This document shows, in pieces, positions 35,125-46,176 of a stretch of DNA of 64,000 bases. The stretch's first letter is position 1; every line of letters begins with the position of its first letter. The translations under genes were made by a program, and so were the position numbers. This stretch comes from Timema cristinae (Eukaryota > Arthropoda > Insecta > Phasmatodea > Timematidae), in contig JBCFYV010000100.1 of NCBI GenBank assembly GCA_039000515.1, positions 37,789,956 through 37,853,955 of the forward strand, given 5' to 3'. The notes under the pieces are model-generated. The model worked only from the letters and a program-made list of their open reading frames with translations. It was not told the DNA's origin and did not search any database.

Positions 35125-35626
35125 TTGTGGTCATTATTGGCAGAACAAAAAAATATTTTAAAAATCGCCAGTTTATCTTTATACTTATCGTGTTTTTTCT
35201 AACAAAAAAAGGCAACACACAACCTTTTCTGAACCAATCCAATCCAAATTCGAGAAAACTTTTTTTTTCCCCCCCTTACTGCCTTGGGGGAAAAGAAATT
35301 CACCAGCACAGAAAACTGTTTCCAAAGTTCTTCAACGCACTACCCTTCTTCCCCATTTTCACCTCCTTGTATTTGATTACTTCTAGAGGGAATCACAGCG
35401 TTGCTTTAATCGGTTCTCAAAGTTTCCTCTGATATCATTGGTCAGCCTCTGACTTCCCCTCGAGAATACCTATACAACTGTTTCTTATTGGATACCCTAC
35501 TTTTACAACTTCAAACGTATGATGCTACCAGTTTTTTTAAATTATAAATAAAATAATTAGTTAAATGAGTTGGATATATCTACCTCCCCTCCCAATATCT
35601 CTTTCGTATCAGATACTAAACCTACC
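35125..35626. other. Non-coding stretch, one 101-codon frame of no known family
   Basis: The + strand frame at 35127-35432 begins immediately at the element's TTAA end and encodes a Phe/Lys-rich peptide from T- and A-runs. I see no domain. Confidence 0.3.
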
Positions 35627-35872
35627 CAGTTCGGTGGCCGCATGATCTAAGCCGTCACTCTCGCAGTAGAATAGACTGCCGATGACAGGGAGATTGAAGT
35701 TAGAATCTCGGTTGGGTGTACTGGGGGTGATTTTTTTTTTCTAAAATTATGTTTACACTCTACCTTAAAGCAAATGTGAGTACACTGCCTCTAAATATAA
35801 CCGTCTTCGTCCCTAGAGTCATTAGATTGATTATTACATAAGCCTGGACAGGTATCAAGATGTGGTACCATA
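35627..35872 (+). mobile_element. SINE family A copy
   Basis: GTTCGGTGGCCGCATGATCT head, AACTCTCGCAGTAG-like middle, AAGCAAATGTGAGTACAC body and GGTATCAAGATGTGGTACC tail are all present, with moderate divergence. Confidence 0.8.
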
Positions 35873-35894
35873 AAAAAAATTAGTAAGCATAAGT

Positions 35895-36120
35895 TGGTGG
35901 GTACATGGAACTATCAGGTCCATCTAGTTTAGATTGTCAGTGACTGGTAGGTCGGGGTTTTGATCAGGGTTGAATTACTAAGGGCGTTTTGTTTCTAAAT
36001 GTTTCCCAACTCTTTCTCCACGCAAATGAATGTTTCCTGTCAATTTTTGTCTCTATAATCTCTATCTTATTAGTGTAATTGGTATGCGTATAACTCGAAC
36101 GTGTGCGAAGATTTGGAGTG
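35895..36120 (+). mobile_element. SINE family A copy, diverged, directly after another
   Basis: GGTCGGGGTTTTGATCAGGG (B-box region), CCACGCAAATGAATGTTTCC and ATTAGTGTAATTGGTATGCG follow family A order. It lies 25 bp behind the previous A copy in the same orientation. Confidence 0.7.
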
Positions 36121-36137
36121 GACAAAAAACACTATTC

Positions 36138-36450
36138 GTGGTTGACCTCGTGGTCTTAGGGTAAAGTTCTCGCCTCAGCACCCAAGACTCGTGGGTTCAA
36201 ACTCAGTTAGGGTCAACGGATTTTCCTTTATTGATAATAATCCGTAGAACAACTTCCTTTGAAGGGGAAATAAAGCCGTTGGTACCATGTCGATTTTGGA
36301 ATGTAAAATAACCCTGGGAGGTATATGGAAAATACCTTTTCTGATAAAATTGGTTGGCCCTTTAGCTATCGCTAATAGAAATAGTCATGTGAGGATATAA
36401 ATATACGGTTAAGAAAGTGCACGTTAAATACTTCCAATAAATAAAAAAAT
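36138..36450 (+). mobile_element. SINE family D copy, full length
   Basis: A tRNA-like head (GTTGACCTCGTGGTCTTAGG, B box GGGTTCAAACTC) leads to a body with AATAATCCGTAGAACAACTT and GTACCATGTCGATTTTGGAA, ending in the C/D tail AAAGTGCACGTTAAATACTT. This is the best D copy here. Confidence 0.8.
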
Positions 36451-36719
36451 TTACAATATTATTCGTCAATTAAAAAAAAGACACCTGTTCTTAGGAATCG
36501 AACCCAGTACCAAGTGTAATTTTTCAAAATAAATGAATAATATATTTTTTCAGTAACTAAAGATCATTTCAATCACCCAAGCCTCACTAGTCATGTACAG
36601 TTTCTTTATTCATAAATTCATTAGTTCGGAAAATGTCAAATTTTATAGTTTTAATCTTAATAACACATTCAATACCAAGTTTACTAATAAATTAAACCAA
36701 GGGAGTAAGATTTGGGGTA

Positions 36720-36850
36720 CTACGCAGAGGAAATGAGTCTGCATTCGAGTAAATAAGGGATGGGACATCCACCTCCAGTACACCCGGCTAGCATTCGAAC
36801 TTTGACCTCCATCGTGGCTGATAGTTCAATAAACTGCAAGCTATCTTGAC
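36720..36850 (-). mobile_element. Decayed tRNA-derived SINE
   Basis: CATTCGAACTTTGACCTCC is an eroded inverted B box; CAGTACACCCGGC and CTGCATTCGAGTAA follow at family A spacing. Confidence 0.5.
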
Positions 36851-36954
36851 TCTTTGAATCGCATGACCAGTGGTTGTGGTAAATATTTTCTCTACTCTAC
36901 TATTTCTTCAGGATATGCAATGTCGTAAGACTATACCGGTCTTATTAATAACTA

Positions 36955-37312
36955 GCAATCCTGCACGGCGTTGCCCGTGAACCACTGTGGTATATAAGAA
37001 TTATATAGGCCCCCTTCCCCCTCACCGCCTATTTCCCCTCATCCCTTATCCCCCTCACCCCCCCCCAAACCCCCGTGGTGCCTGTATCTCTGAGACTTAT
37101 TCTAAGCCAGATACAAAAAAGTTCATATTTAAAAAAAAAGCCTAGTTAAAAAACTAATTAAAATTTTAAAAATCCAGCTTCAAGGTACATTCAGCATCCC
37201 CTTCCATCCACCTATGTTAAAAATTTCAGAGCTTTGTGTACCGTAGATTTGGATGGGCGTCGGCGCGCGCGCCGCACACACACACACACACACACCACAC
37301 ACACCCACACAA
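36955..37312. repeat. LINE-like 3' end debris with a (CA)n tract
   Basis: CTAGCAATCCTGCACGGCG-TTGCCCGTG resembles a motif common at the ends of insect RTE-type repeats. A C-rich polypyrimidine run (37010-37080), GGCGCGCGCGCC (37262-37273) and (CA)n (37275-37312) follow. Family assignment is uncertain. Confidence 0.35.
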
Positions 37313-37560
37313 ACAAACAGGCAAACACATCCTGTTATTATCATAGAAGATAGGCATTACCTAAGAGAAGAGTTAATCCATAAGCCACGTAACGCTTTTG
37401 AGAGGGGGGTATGGATTATCTCTCATGTCATGGAGTTACATGGGAGAAGGGTTACGTAACAGATATCTTAAATTTGAACTTTAATGTTTGGTAAAATAAT
37501 ATTATTGTTCGATGTTAATGTTCTCGCCGTTAATAAACTATAACTATTAAAGGTAACCTA

Positions 37561-37798
37561 CTTGCCTCGGTGGCGTGATTATCTAACGCGCTAGTTTTGT
37601 GTTGAGCTAGACTGCCGAGGATGGGGAGATCGAGGTTCGAATCTCGGTCGGGTGAACTGGAAGGTTTTTTCCTAAATGTTTTTTTCCACGCAAATGCGGG
37701 TTCACTTCATCTGTATTCAACCTTTCCAATTACTAAAACATTAGAGTAGTTAGTACTTAAGTGTATACGCCGAATGGGTGGTAATACGCGGTGCTAAG
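37561..37798 (+). mobile_element. SINE family A copy
   Basis: The head (TGCCTCGGTGGCGTGATTAT) and the strong B box (GAGGTTCGAATCTC) are well preserved. Body CACGCAAATGCGGGTTCAC and tail GAATGGGTGGTAATACGCGG-TGCTAA complete it. Confidence 0.87.
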
Positions 37799-38179
37799 TA
37801 TAATTAAAGATAACTTCCTATTCTGAATGTTATTAAATCTAAATCCCTCTTTTAGTGTTACAAATACTTCCTTATTAAATAATTACATTCACTCTTGATG
37901 TGAAAAGTTACGTAACACAATTGGGCTTAATTTTGACTTTGTGTTACATGGTAGTCGGGGGTAGGGGAAGAGTAAAAAAGATAAGTAAACATAGATACGT
38001 GAAATGTGTACATATATTTTAAAAAAACAAGCTTATAAATGAATAAACATTATTTCATAAACTATCTATTCAATATTTATAGGATTAATTTTAATATATT
38101 TTAAAAGTAAGCTTTGCTAAAATTGTAATAAGTGAAGTTTCCGATACAACCTCAAGGCTGTAATGTGTATCCTCACCAA

Positions 38180-38408
38180 CTCCAGTGATCACGCGGACAA
38201 AGGCGACAGTCTCGTATTTTTGTGCAATCACTGACGGGGATATCTGTTTCCGAATCGTGTTTTGGTATTTATTTTTCCCTAAATTGTTTCTCTCCCTCCT
38301 TCCGTGAACAAAGGGTACACTTCATCCGCAACCATACCTTTCCTCCCTATCCCGTTAGGAGTAAATATTTGTTGATATCCAGGATGGATAGTAAGACTTG
38401 GTGGTCGT
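38180..38408 (+). mobile_element. SINE family A copy, strongly diverged
   Basis: ATCACGCGGACAAAGGCGAC and CACTGACGGGGATATC mark the head; GTGAACAAAGGGTACACTTC and GATGGATAGTAAGACTTGGT the body and tail. Confidence 0.6.
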
Positions 38409-38639
38409 AGTGAAAACTTATTTTCTTTCATCTCTAAGCCAATTCCTATTCTTTTCCAACATCTTACCCCGCTCATACGAGTTCGACGTTTTTAATTCAT
38501 GTCAAATTCACAAGCATTCGCTGTATTTGTTTTGGTGGACCTGTTTTATAGTCTGACGCTGCCCCTCCGACATTTTCTCGGGACAAGAGAGTGAATTCTA
38601 CGAGCGATTGCGAGAGTTCTCTACCAATTTTACTGAAAA

Positions 38640-38840
38640 GGTACCTTAAAATACTTTCCAGGGCTCATTTACATGCCAAAATCGACATGGGATCAATGGT
38701 TTTACTTTCCCTTCGAAGGAAGTTCTACGAATTTTTGTCACTCAATAAAAATACGTCGACTTCTTCTTAGGGTTGAGCGCCCGAACATCGGGTACTGAGG
38801 CTAACATTTTAACCTAAGACCACCTAGGTCAAACCATACC
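38640..38840 (-). mobile_element. SINE family D copy
   Basis: Minus-strand sequence shows the head with CCTAGGTGGTCTTAGG, then the ACAAAAATTCGTAGAACTTC and GATCCCATGTCGATTTTGGC body, and stops at GGTACCTTTT before the shared tail. Confidence 0.7.
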
Positions 38841-39119
38841 TATGCGCATTAATGAGGTTCCGTAAATAAAAAAAAAAATACGCCATCGCACTTAACGACC
38901 ACCCCCTCTGGCAGTAGTGATATTTATTGGTTTTACAAGGGATTACTGTAAAGGGGGAGAGAGAGTTGGCTGGCTATTAGCGCATTACAGAGCAACCACA
39001 GGCGACAACTAAATCACTTGAAAGCATTCGACCTCATTAGGTTTACTTAGGAGATTCGCACCGCCTCGCCGCGTGGTTGTGTTTATTATCCTATACACTT
39101 AATATTATATTTATAATAT

Positions 39120-39364
39120 TTAGCGTCGCTTCTTACTACCCATTCGGGTTATACGCTTTAAGTACTGATTACGCTAATGGATTAGGAATTGGGAAGGTTG
39201 AATTAAAGGAAGTGAACCTTCATTTGCGTGGAAGGAGAGTGGAAAACAATTTCGGGAAAAACACCCCCAGTTCACCAACCGAGATTCGAACCTCGATCTC
39301 CCCATCCTCAGCAGTTGAGCTCAACACGACAAGTGCGTTAGCCAACTACGCCACCGAGGCGGGT
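39120..39364 (-). mobile_element. SINE family A copy, full length
   Basis: Minus strand: CCGCCTCGGTGGCGTAGTTG, GAGATCGAGGTTCGAATCTC (B box), AACTGGGGGTGTTTTTCCCG, ACGCAAATGAAGGTTCACTT and AACCCGAATGGGTAGTAAGA. One of the best conserved copies. Confidence 0.87.
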
Positions 39365-39511
39365 TATATACACTTAAAATGTGAGCTTTACTAAAGGGGG
39401 CAGGTCTATATATTTATAGATATATTTATGTATTATGTTAGCTGTCACCAGGGAAATAATATTAGGAATGAAGTTATCCGTGAAATAATGGGATACAGGG
39501 AGTATATAAGA

Positions 39512-39800
39512 TAGTAGAGGAAGCAATAATAAGATGGTATGGGCATGTAATGAGGATGTTGGAGTACATGAGCTAGTATAGGAAGCAAGACTGAGACGAC
39601 ATGGTCATGTAATGAGGATGGAAAATAGAGGATGTCAAAGAAAATGATGAAGTATGTAGGGAAAAGACAGCAAGAGAGGCCAAGAAAGAGATGAGAAACA
39701 GATTACAGAAATTGCCCAAGCTAGAGGATAAGAATGGTGGAAGGATAGAGAAGATAGAGCCATTTTACTCAAGTGACCCAGCTACAGGCTGGAAACGGTT
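39512..39800 (+). pseudogene. LINE reverse-transcriptase ORF, C-terminal fragment
   Basis: RWYGHVMRM (39532) and RHGHVMRMENRG (39597) are two versions of the RW-x-GHV-x-RM motif found near the end of ORF2 in several LINE clades. EWWKDREDRA follows near 39735. Stops and frame changes show decay. The doubled motif comes from a local tandem duplication of about 61 bp. Confidence 0.7.
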
Positions 39801-41184
39801 GATGATGTGTATATTTCTATGTATATAAACAAATACATATGTACATTTTAAATATATATTTTGTAAATGTTATCGTTCTGTAATGCCCACATGGAATATT
39901 TAGGGGGTGGATAAATTACGATATGAAACGTGCGTTTGGTTTTTACAGAGTGTTTTATTTAAGTGAATGGTGGAAGTTACAATTGATGGGATGGGCGTTA
40001 GGTTACAGATAAGAAGGACAGGAGGTGTAGTGAGCTACGAGTGTCCTACTAGAGTCTAGACCACTGTTCTCCTACACCAGGGTGACGCCTCACAAAGTAG
40101 GGGTGATTTGTGATTATCAGGGGGTGATAATAAGCTGGTGTTCTGGGCGATAGTATTAAAGGACAAACTTAAAACAGTAATGTACGTGAATGGGTACTAC
40201 TAGACTGCTGTCCCCTGCCGCGAAGTTAAACAGCACTCACCCATGACAGTGATTCGAGTTGTGTACTATAGCCGCGGCCCTATCACGTGGTCAACCCCTC
40301 ACCCTCAATCCATCTAAACACATTGCCTATGGAACCACATCAACGTTGTCTTCAGTCGTTCACTTAGCCTTTGTGTGCCTCAACCACAATCTTTTGCGCA
40401 TGTATTTCACTCCGTTTTTGTGCGTTTGTCTCGAAGTGATAGTTGATCACACAATGGATCAAAAAAGAGGTTGATCGTAAATACTTTATGAGTATTTAAA
40501 TTCCTGCTTTTTTCCCGTTCACCAAATGCGTTACACAGTTGTTTTTTGTATTAATCATTCCCTCAGTAACTTGCTGAAACCCTTGAAATAAAAGTCATTT
40601 TCCAGAAACACCGTGAGTGTAAAGTAGTAATCCAACTTAATTATATTTTTAAAAACTCAAATTCTAGCTGTCCCATAAGTGTGTAGATTGAGTGTAAATA
40701 TATTAAAAAACGAGCAACCGTGAGTTTACCGTTTAGCCACAAGAGACCTCCAAAAAAGGTCCGCACCGAACTTTAAAGTAGCGCCGCCATCTTATTTTTT
40801 TTCGGGGTTAAAACGCTTGGAATTTTCCCGTCGGTTACAGCTAAAGTTATGAGTTTGCCAAATCTCGAGTTTTTAGCTCATCTGGAAGTGGATAACATTG
40901 TCAGTGAGTGAGTAGTCAGTCGAGTGGCTTTATAGTATAGTAATGTGATAGTGATGATAAGTTAAGAATATGACATACATTGAAGCGCTATTCTACAAGA
41001 CTAGGTTGAGACCCTTACAATTTATATAAATAGTAGTATCAAAGCATGTCCTTGCCAGGAAGCTTGTGCCCATTTGAAATAATAAAATAGCCTCATTAAT
41101 TCAAGATAACTAAAAAATAATTAAATGAAATAATAGACTAAAATGAAGATCTATATGGAATAAATAGTATAATGGTTTCCCCGA
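39801..41184. other. Unassigned stretch
   Basis: Two patches are less AT-rich: 40010-40300, with GGGTGACGCC and a GGGGGTGATAAT near 40119, vaguely hAT-like; and 40740-40880, with AAAAGGTCCGCACCGAACTT and GCGCCGCCATC. Neither could be assigned and no gene is supported. Confidence 0.3.
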
Positions 41185-41187
41185 ACC

Positions 41188-41470
41188 GACCACGTGGTGT
41201 AGTGGTCAATGCACCGGCTACGAGATTATGGATCCCGGGTTCGATTCCCGGCTTGTACCTTGAGTATTTTTCCCTTAAGGGAATAATCCCAATGGTCACC
41301 AGGGTTTAGGGTTAATTAGGTTTAAGTTAGGTTAAGACTCACCCCAGCTCCACAAGATCATAATAGTTATGATCCATCGCCTCATCTCATTGTGGGTATG
41401 ACATATATACAATCTATAGGTGTACCCTGGGTAACGTTCTGTGCCAACAGAGCGGCTAATAGTCTACATA
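41188..41470 (+). mobile_element. tRNA-derived SINE (family F)
   Basis: The head retains canonical promoter boxes: TGGTGTAGTGGTCAATGC (A box) and GGGTTCGATTCCC (B box, 41238-41250) with a CCGGG/CCCGG T-arm stem. The body continues past GTCACCAGGGTTTAGGG and TCGCCTCATCTCATTGTGG. The head is too poorly paired in the acceptor stem to call a tRNA gene. Only copy in the window. Confidence 0.65.
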
Positions 41471-42257
41471 CAGGCGACCGTAACCTTGGACGTCAAAGTA
41501 TTTCCCGGTCAAATATTCCATATGATAAAAAAAATGTTTCATAAAGAACAATATGATTTACAAAGTTATGACACCAGAATTTGTTTATTTTATTTATTAC
41601 GTCGCTACTGTATAGGCGATAGTTTATCCTTCGATATTTAGGTATGTAATAGAAAACTATGGATCCCTTAAAGATAATCTGTGTTTTTTTATGTTTAGGT
41701 TTTTACATCTGCCTCTAAAAAAATTAATACTGAATATTATTTCATTTTTTTAGTTTTTTTTTCCACGCTGAAAGGTAAATTTTCTGATAATTTTTGAAAG
41801 ATTTAATCTACTTCCCCTCCCTCCAACCAATTTTGTTTTCCACTTCCCATTTTGAAATTTTAAGACTTATTTGGTTATCTGATATGGCTCATTTACGCGC
41901 CTGCTTAATTTCAATTTTCAACCACTCCGATAAATGGTTAATCATTTTAGTTTACTAAATTTCCGGCCCGGATCATTTCTGGTACCGCCTTTTGAATTTA
42001 AATTCAATCTCTTCTGGTTAGTTGGGTTCGACACTTTATATTTAATATTTTTCATTTTTTACAATGCTTAGCAAATGCTTTTTACCTTTTAGTTTTGGTA
42101 AAAATATATGTTCCCTTGAGAAACAGTATTGGATATTAATTATTTAGGTTATTGGTTTAAATCTCAGCTGGGTGTGAGGAAATGTTTCTCACGTAATGGT
42201 TTCTTACCATCTCTCCAAGAGAATCTCTGTACACTTTAGCTAGATATTGATATTATT
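41471..42257. other. AT-rich non-coding stretch
   Basis: No supported feature. Confidence 0.35.
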
Positions 42258-42541
42258 ATTAGCACCGCGTCTTACTACCCGTTCGGGTTATACACAAGCT
42301 AATGTGTAATGAATGGTAGGGTGATTGTGAGATGAAATGGAGGACCTGCAGCTTAACTTGGGATCCGAACCACGGTGGATGCCTGCCATTCCCCACATTC
42401 ACAAGATGTGATCAATACACGTCCTGCCAGAGGTGAAGGAAGGGTTCGGCAATAAGATAAATCTGTGCTGGGACCAAGGATTGAACCCCGGATGCCCAGA
42501 ACAAAAGTCCGACACCTTGCCCCTAGACCTCCAGATCGCCA
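42258..42541 (-). mobile_element. SINE family B copy, full length
   Basis: The minus-strand tail AACGGGTAGTAAGACGCGGT-GCTAATAATAATA lies at the left edge; the head (GGCGATCTGGAGGTCTAGGG) at the right. An additional TGATCAATACACGTCCTG segment marks a body variant also seen at 47358 and 53772. Confidence 0.87.
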
Positions 42542-42639
42542 TTTTTAGCTAGATAAAAACGTATTCATACCTAACCCATAAATCGAATTAATACGAATGT
42601 TTGGATATAATAGCTAAAAAGTAAGAATCTGATATTTAA

Positions 42640-42870
42640 CTCAGTCGGTACTTTCGTCTGCCTATTGAGCTAAGGCCCCGGGTTCGACTCCCGGCATGTC
42701 CGAAAATTTATAATTGGTGAAATGTGGGTTTACCCTTTGATAGGGATAAATTAACGGCTTGGGACTGGATGTTGTGCCTGTCCTGTCTTAAGTTATATTA
42801 TAAGGCATATGAAGCTACGACAGGCCTAGTTAGTCGGTAGTGGCCACAGGCTGGAAAAATTAGTGAGTGT
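42640..42870 (+). mobile_element. SINE family C-like copy with a different 3' part
   Basis: TTTAACTCAGTCGGTACTTT (A box) and GGGTTCGACTCCC (B box) form a well-preserved head; GGCTTGGGACTGGATGTTGT is shared with family C. Beyond about 42800 the sequence (GAAGCTACGACAGGCCTAG) departs from the C tail. Confidence 0.7.
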
Positions 42871-42954
42871 AAATTAATGTTAGAAATTAAGATGCAAAAC
42901 ACACACAAAAAAAGCATTAATCAAGAATCTTTACCTTATTCAGCAAATATAAAT

Positions 42955-43285
42955 CAACACCCATTTGTCTACGCCAAAAGACATGCATCTACATCCATTT
43001 GACTACTTCAAAAAACGTATATTGACACCAGCTTGACTCCTTCACCAGGATCATCTATTTACACTCATTTAACTATTACTTGAAAAGGCATTTATTTACA
43101 CCTATTTTACCCCAACAGACCTGTATCTACATTCGTTTGATTACTTCAACAACCTGTATCAACACCCATTTGACTAGTTAAACAATCATGTGTTGATACC
43201 CATCTGACTACTTCAGCAGGTTTGTATCGAGACTTATTCGTGTACACCAACAGGCCTGTTTGATTCCAATTTGATTAATTAATAA
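42955..43285. repeat. Minisatellite of about 38-44-bp units
   Basis: Eight or nine degenerate units follow the pattern CACCCATTTGACTACTTCAA-CAGGCCTGTATCTA. Spacing varies, and the array is old. Confidence 0.7.
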
Positions 43286-43319
43286 GATATGTAAAGATCT
43301 CATTTTTTACGTCCAAGGT

Positions 43320-44130
43320 ATTCGATGATATCCTCTTTGATAACACGACTCCGGCACGACCAGACATGTAACTGGCACGACAGCGTGACGGCGGTAGAGA
43401 GGAATAATCCCTCTTTCTCTCTCTCCTCTAAGCAGTCGCGGTGATGTTTCTGGCTCCGTGAACGGTTAATTTATTAATGACGTCAAGAATCTCGGGAACA
43501 CTTCCAACTTCTCCCTTAAGGCTGGGAACCTCAGCTCCGAGAAATACTCACCCTTCCCTTCCATTCCCAACCACCCCAAGCTCAAGCACACAGAGAAAGA
43601 ACGTGCTACGGTCACCCCCTCTTTTTTCAGCCCATTAGAGCTGGATAAGAAAACTTCCGTAAAAGCTTGAAGGAATGAAGGGGTAAGTTGGTGGAGAGGG
43701 TAAGAAAGGGGTGAGAGAAAAAAAAAGGGAGAGAAGGATTGCTGGTAGAAGGATTGCCATGTTGGATCTGAAGAAGAAGAGAGCCTTAGCAAGGATGCGC
43801 AATGAAGTATGAAGTTGTCTTCTGCAAGGTCCCGCAATAGTTTCCCAAAGAAATATATGTTTCTCCTTCGCGTGAAAAAAAAATAGTAAGGGGTGGTTCC
43901 GGTGGGTCTAGAACTCGAGGGTGAGGGGTGGATGTCGCTTGAAAGAACACGCAGACACATTCACGCGCAAATGGACGCATTGAGACCATCAACTTGGTTT
44001 TCGGTGCCATCGGTATCCGCGAGATTCCGGAAAGTTAATCTTGTGATGTTCGAGGTTCACGGAGAAGAACAATTCACTTTCTCAAGTGGAAGGCAAAATC
44101 ACTCATTTGAAACGTTAGTTTGATAGTACG
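43320..44130. other. GC-richer, CpG-containing stretch of unknown nature
   Basis: Composition differs from the surroundings. It contains a perfect CRE palindrome TGACGTCA (43478-43485), (CT)n, and a purine-rich strand (43670-43740). The minus strand is open for 164 codons (43466-43960), but the peptide is Ser/Phe/Pro-rich, as expected from pyrimidine runs, and shows no domain. Candidate promoter or exon-bearing region; no proof. Confidence 0.3.
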
Positions 44131-44737
44131 GATACTTTCTAAATGGCACGATGGCTTTCAAATAAACTGTGATTATGTCGAAGGTTACCTGCTATCCAAC
44201 AATCTGTAAAGAAGGAGATTGATGATGTAAATAAATATATCTCTCTGGTGGACTTATTTTGCCAATATTATAAGGTTAAGTGAGCTCCACTTTTTTTTAT
44301 TAAACGCAAATTGAAGCCAAATCAAGATTATGAAATACTTTTGCTGGTGTTTCCAATAATTGGTGACTGACGCATCAATGAGTTTTATTAATCGTAAATA
44401 TATGCTTATGAGAGTAAGTTTTATAAACCAAAACGCATATTTTGACGTGAGTTAATGGACTTTTATGAGCCTCTATTTTCTGCCGCGGATTTGCACTATG
44501 CTTCGCCAGATAAGAGATATTTGTTTCTTCTTATTTATGAAAACCTGAAAGAGGTATGTTGTTAGGCCATGGCTCCTAAAAGGGGTACGCGACTTTTCAC
44601 GAAATCTTAGGAAACATTGCTCTATACCGAATCGAGTATGTATTTACCTCAGAAGGAAATTTAAATCTACAAGTAAAAAATTATACAGGTTGTAAAGGTT
44701 TACAAGACAATTGCTTCCATGTAATGAACTTTTGGTC

Positions 44738-44970
44738 ACCCCTTCGGTGGCTGCATGATCTAAGTTGCTACTCTCACAATATAATAGATTGCTCATGAAT
44801 GATGATGTTATGTGTACTAAGGGTGATTTTTCCTAAATAGTTTCTAACTCTCTCTACACGTAAATTCGGGTACACTTCCTTTAAATATAGCCTTTCTCAT
44901 CCCTAACCCATCAGCGTAATTAGTACATTAGCGTACAACCCGAATGGGGTTATAAGATGCGGTGCTAAAC
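44738..44970 (+). mobile_element. SINE family A copy
   Basis: CCCCTTCGGTGGCTGCATGA head, ACACGTAAATTCGGGTACAC body and AACCCGAATGGGGTTATAAG tail. The B-box region is partly deleted. Confidence 0.78.
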
Positions 44971-45094
44971 AATAACTTGTAGTTGCTGATGTAAATGGCG
45001 GCGTTACGAAAAGTCAATGCTGTAAGGACTGAAAACACCAACGGGGTCGGAAACAAACACCCCCCCCCTTAACAGATAAAGGGAGTGTGGAGCA

Positions 45095-45915
45095 CAGTGG
45101 CGGCTCGTGTATAGACACTGCGGAACTGTAGCACCCCCAATTTCCACTTGATACATCGATAACATTTAATATAATAAGTCATTTTTTTCTTTACATTTTT
45201 ATTTATTTTTGAAATACAATATATATTCCTTAATATTAATGTCAGTACTTCAGTAGCCATCCCCAGTTTATGAAAAAGGTACACAAATCGTTTTATGAAA
45301 CTGTGTGCTTCACAGTTCCAGCGACATGGTGTTTGACTGTTGCGCGCATGCGCACATATGAGGGGTGGGGGAAGGTGGGACTGCCAGGTTGATATAGCAC
45401 TGTTTCTCTCGCAGTGCCAGCTCTGGCGTGATGGTGGAAGGAAGTTTTTTACTCGACGTGTGTTGTGCTTAAAAACCGTGTACCATATTCTTGAATGTGA
45501 TAAAGTGTAGAAGAGTGTAGAATTAGATTATTATTCTGCTTCCAGCTATTTATTTGATTGATTTTTTTCGTTTCTTTTAATTTAACAGAAAGACTAAATG
45601 CGCTTGAAATACTTCCAATGGAGAAAAATTTCCTCAACTGTCATCCAGAGATCAAGGAGAAAATTATATAACTTTTTGCGCAAATTAAAACAAAAAAATG
45701 TATTTAATTTTTAAATGAATATATCAATCTTGAACTGTAACAATTTTAAGTTAAAGTAAGTAAAAAAGTGGTTTTTTTTGTTAAGATTTTATCAATTTCC
45801 TGTGTAAATTTTCATTTTTTACATGTTTTTTTTTTCCTTTAGAACAATTTTAAAACAAAAGTTAAACAGTTTCTGGAGCAGCACCCCTACTAATTTTAGC
45901 TACAAGCCGCCACTG
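45095..45915. mobile_element. Non-autonomous DNA element with GTGGCGGCT ends
   Basis: Left end CAGTGGCGGCTCGTG and right end ACAAGCCGCCACTG are inverted; subterminal GTAGCACCCCC and GCAGCACCCCTAC are not inverted complements but similar. CAG...CTG ends suggest hAT-like, but no 8-bp duplication is clear. 821 bp, no transposase recognised. Confidence 0.6.
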
Positions 45916-46022
45916 GGGGCAAGTTATAATTAGTAACGAACAATAAATTGTCTGACAATAGGTAAACTATAATGAATTGCTGATTCTTTCAAAGATATTT
46001 CTGTTGACCCTGATGTCCCTCC

Positions 46023-46176
46023 GTGTTGACAGCCGACAGTGCAATGCCACGTTGGCACCATCGTGTGTATCGTGGGAGGGAGTGTTTGTTTGCATGGCAA
46101 GCTGCATTTGTTGCCTATACCTCAGGTGCATTCACCGCCAACTTTGATGCCGGTAGCACTGACATTTGGCTTAACT
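46023..46176 (+). other. Short exon-like open segment with an aspartic-protease-like motif
   Basis: A GC-richer segment after a pyrimidine/AG context (CCTCCGTGTTGACAG) reads without stops into FTANFDAGSTDIWLNS. Pepsin-type proteases have F-T-x-x-F-D-T/S-G-S-x-x-x-W-x-x-S around the first catalytic Asp. The preceding residues do not match the usual YYG-x-I-x-IG, and similarity stops at the hAT element that begins at 46177. It could be a decayed gene piece or chance. Confidence 0.2.

Noticed and set aside
35127..35432. 101-codon frame starting at a TTAA element end
   Set aside because: The peptide derives from homopolymer runs and shows no domain.
39077..39394. 105-codon frame as a gene
   Set aside because: It is the translation of a SINE A copy read backwards.
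41188..41255. Possible functional tRNA gene with clear A and B boxes
   Set aside because: The T arm is good, but the acceptor ends do not pair and a SINE-like body continues downstream. It was called a SINE head.
43466..43960. 164-codon minus-strand frame as a protein gene
   Set aside because: Ser/Phe/Pro-rich composition is what pyrimidine tracts give in translation. No start context, domain or splice support.
44560..44640. Very short hAT element (GGCTCCTAAAAGGGGTACGC ... TTAGGAAACATTG)
   Set aside because: Ends are only weakly inverted and the size is too small for a supported call.
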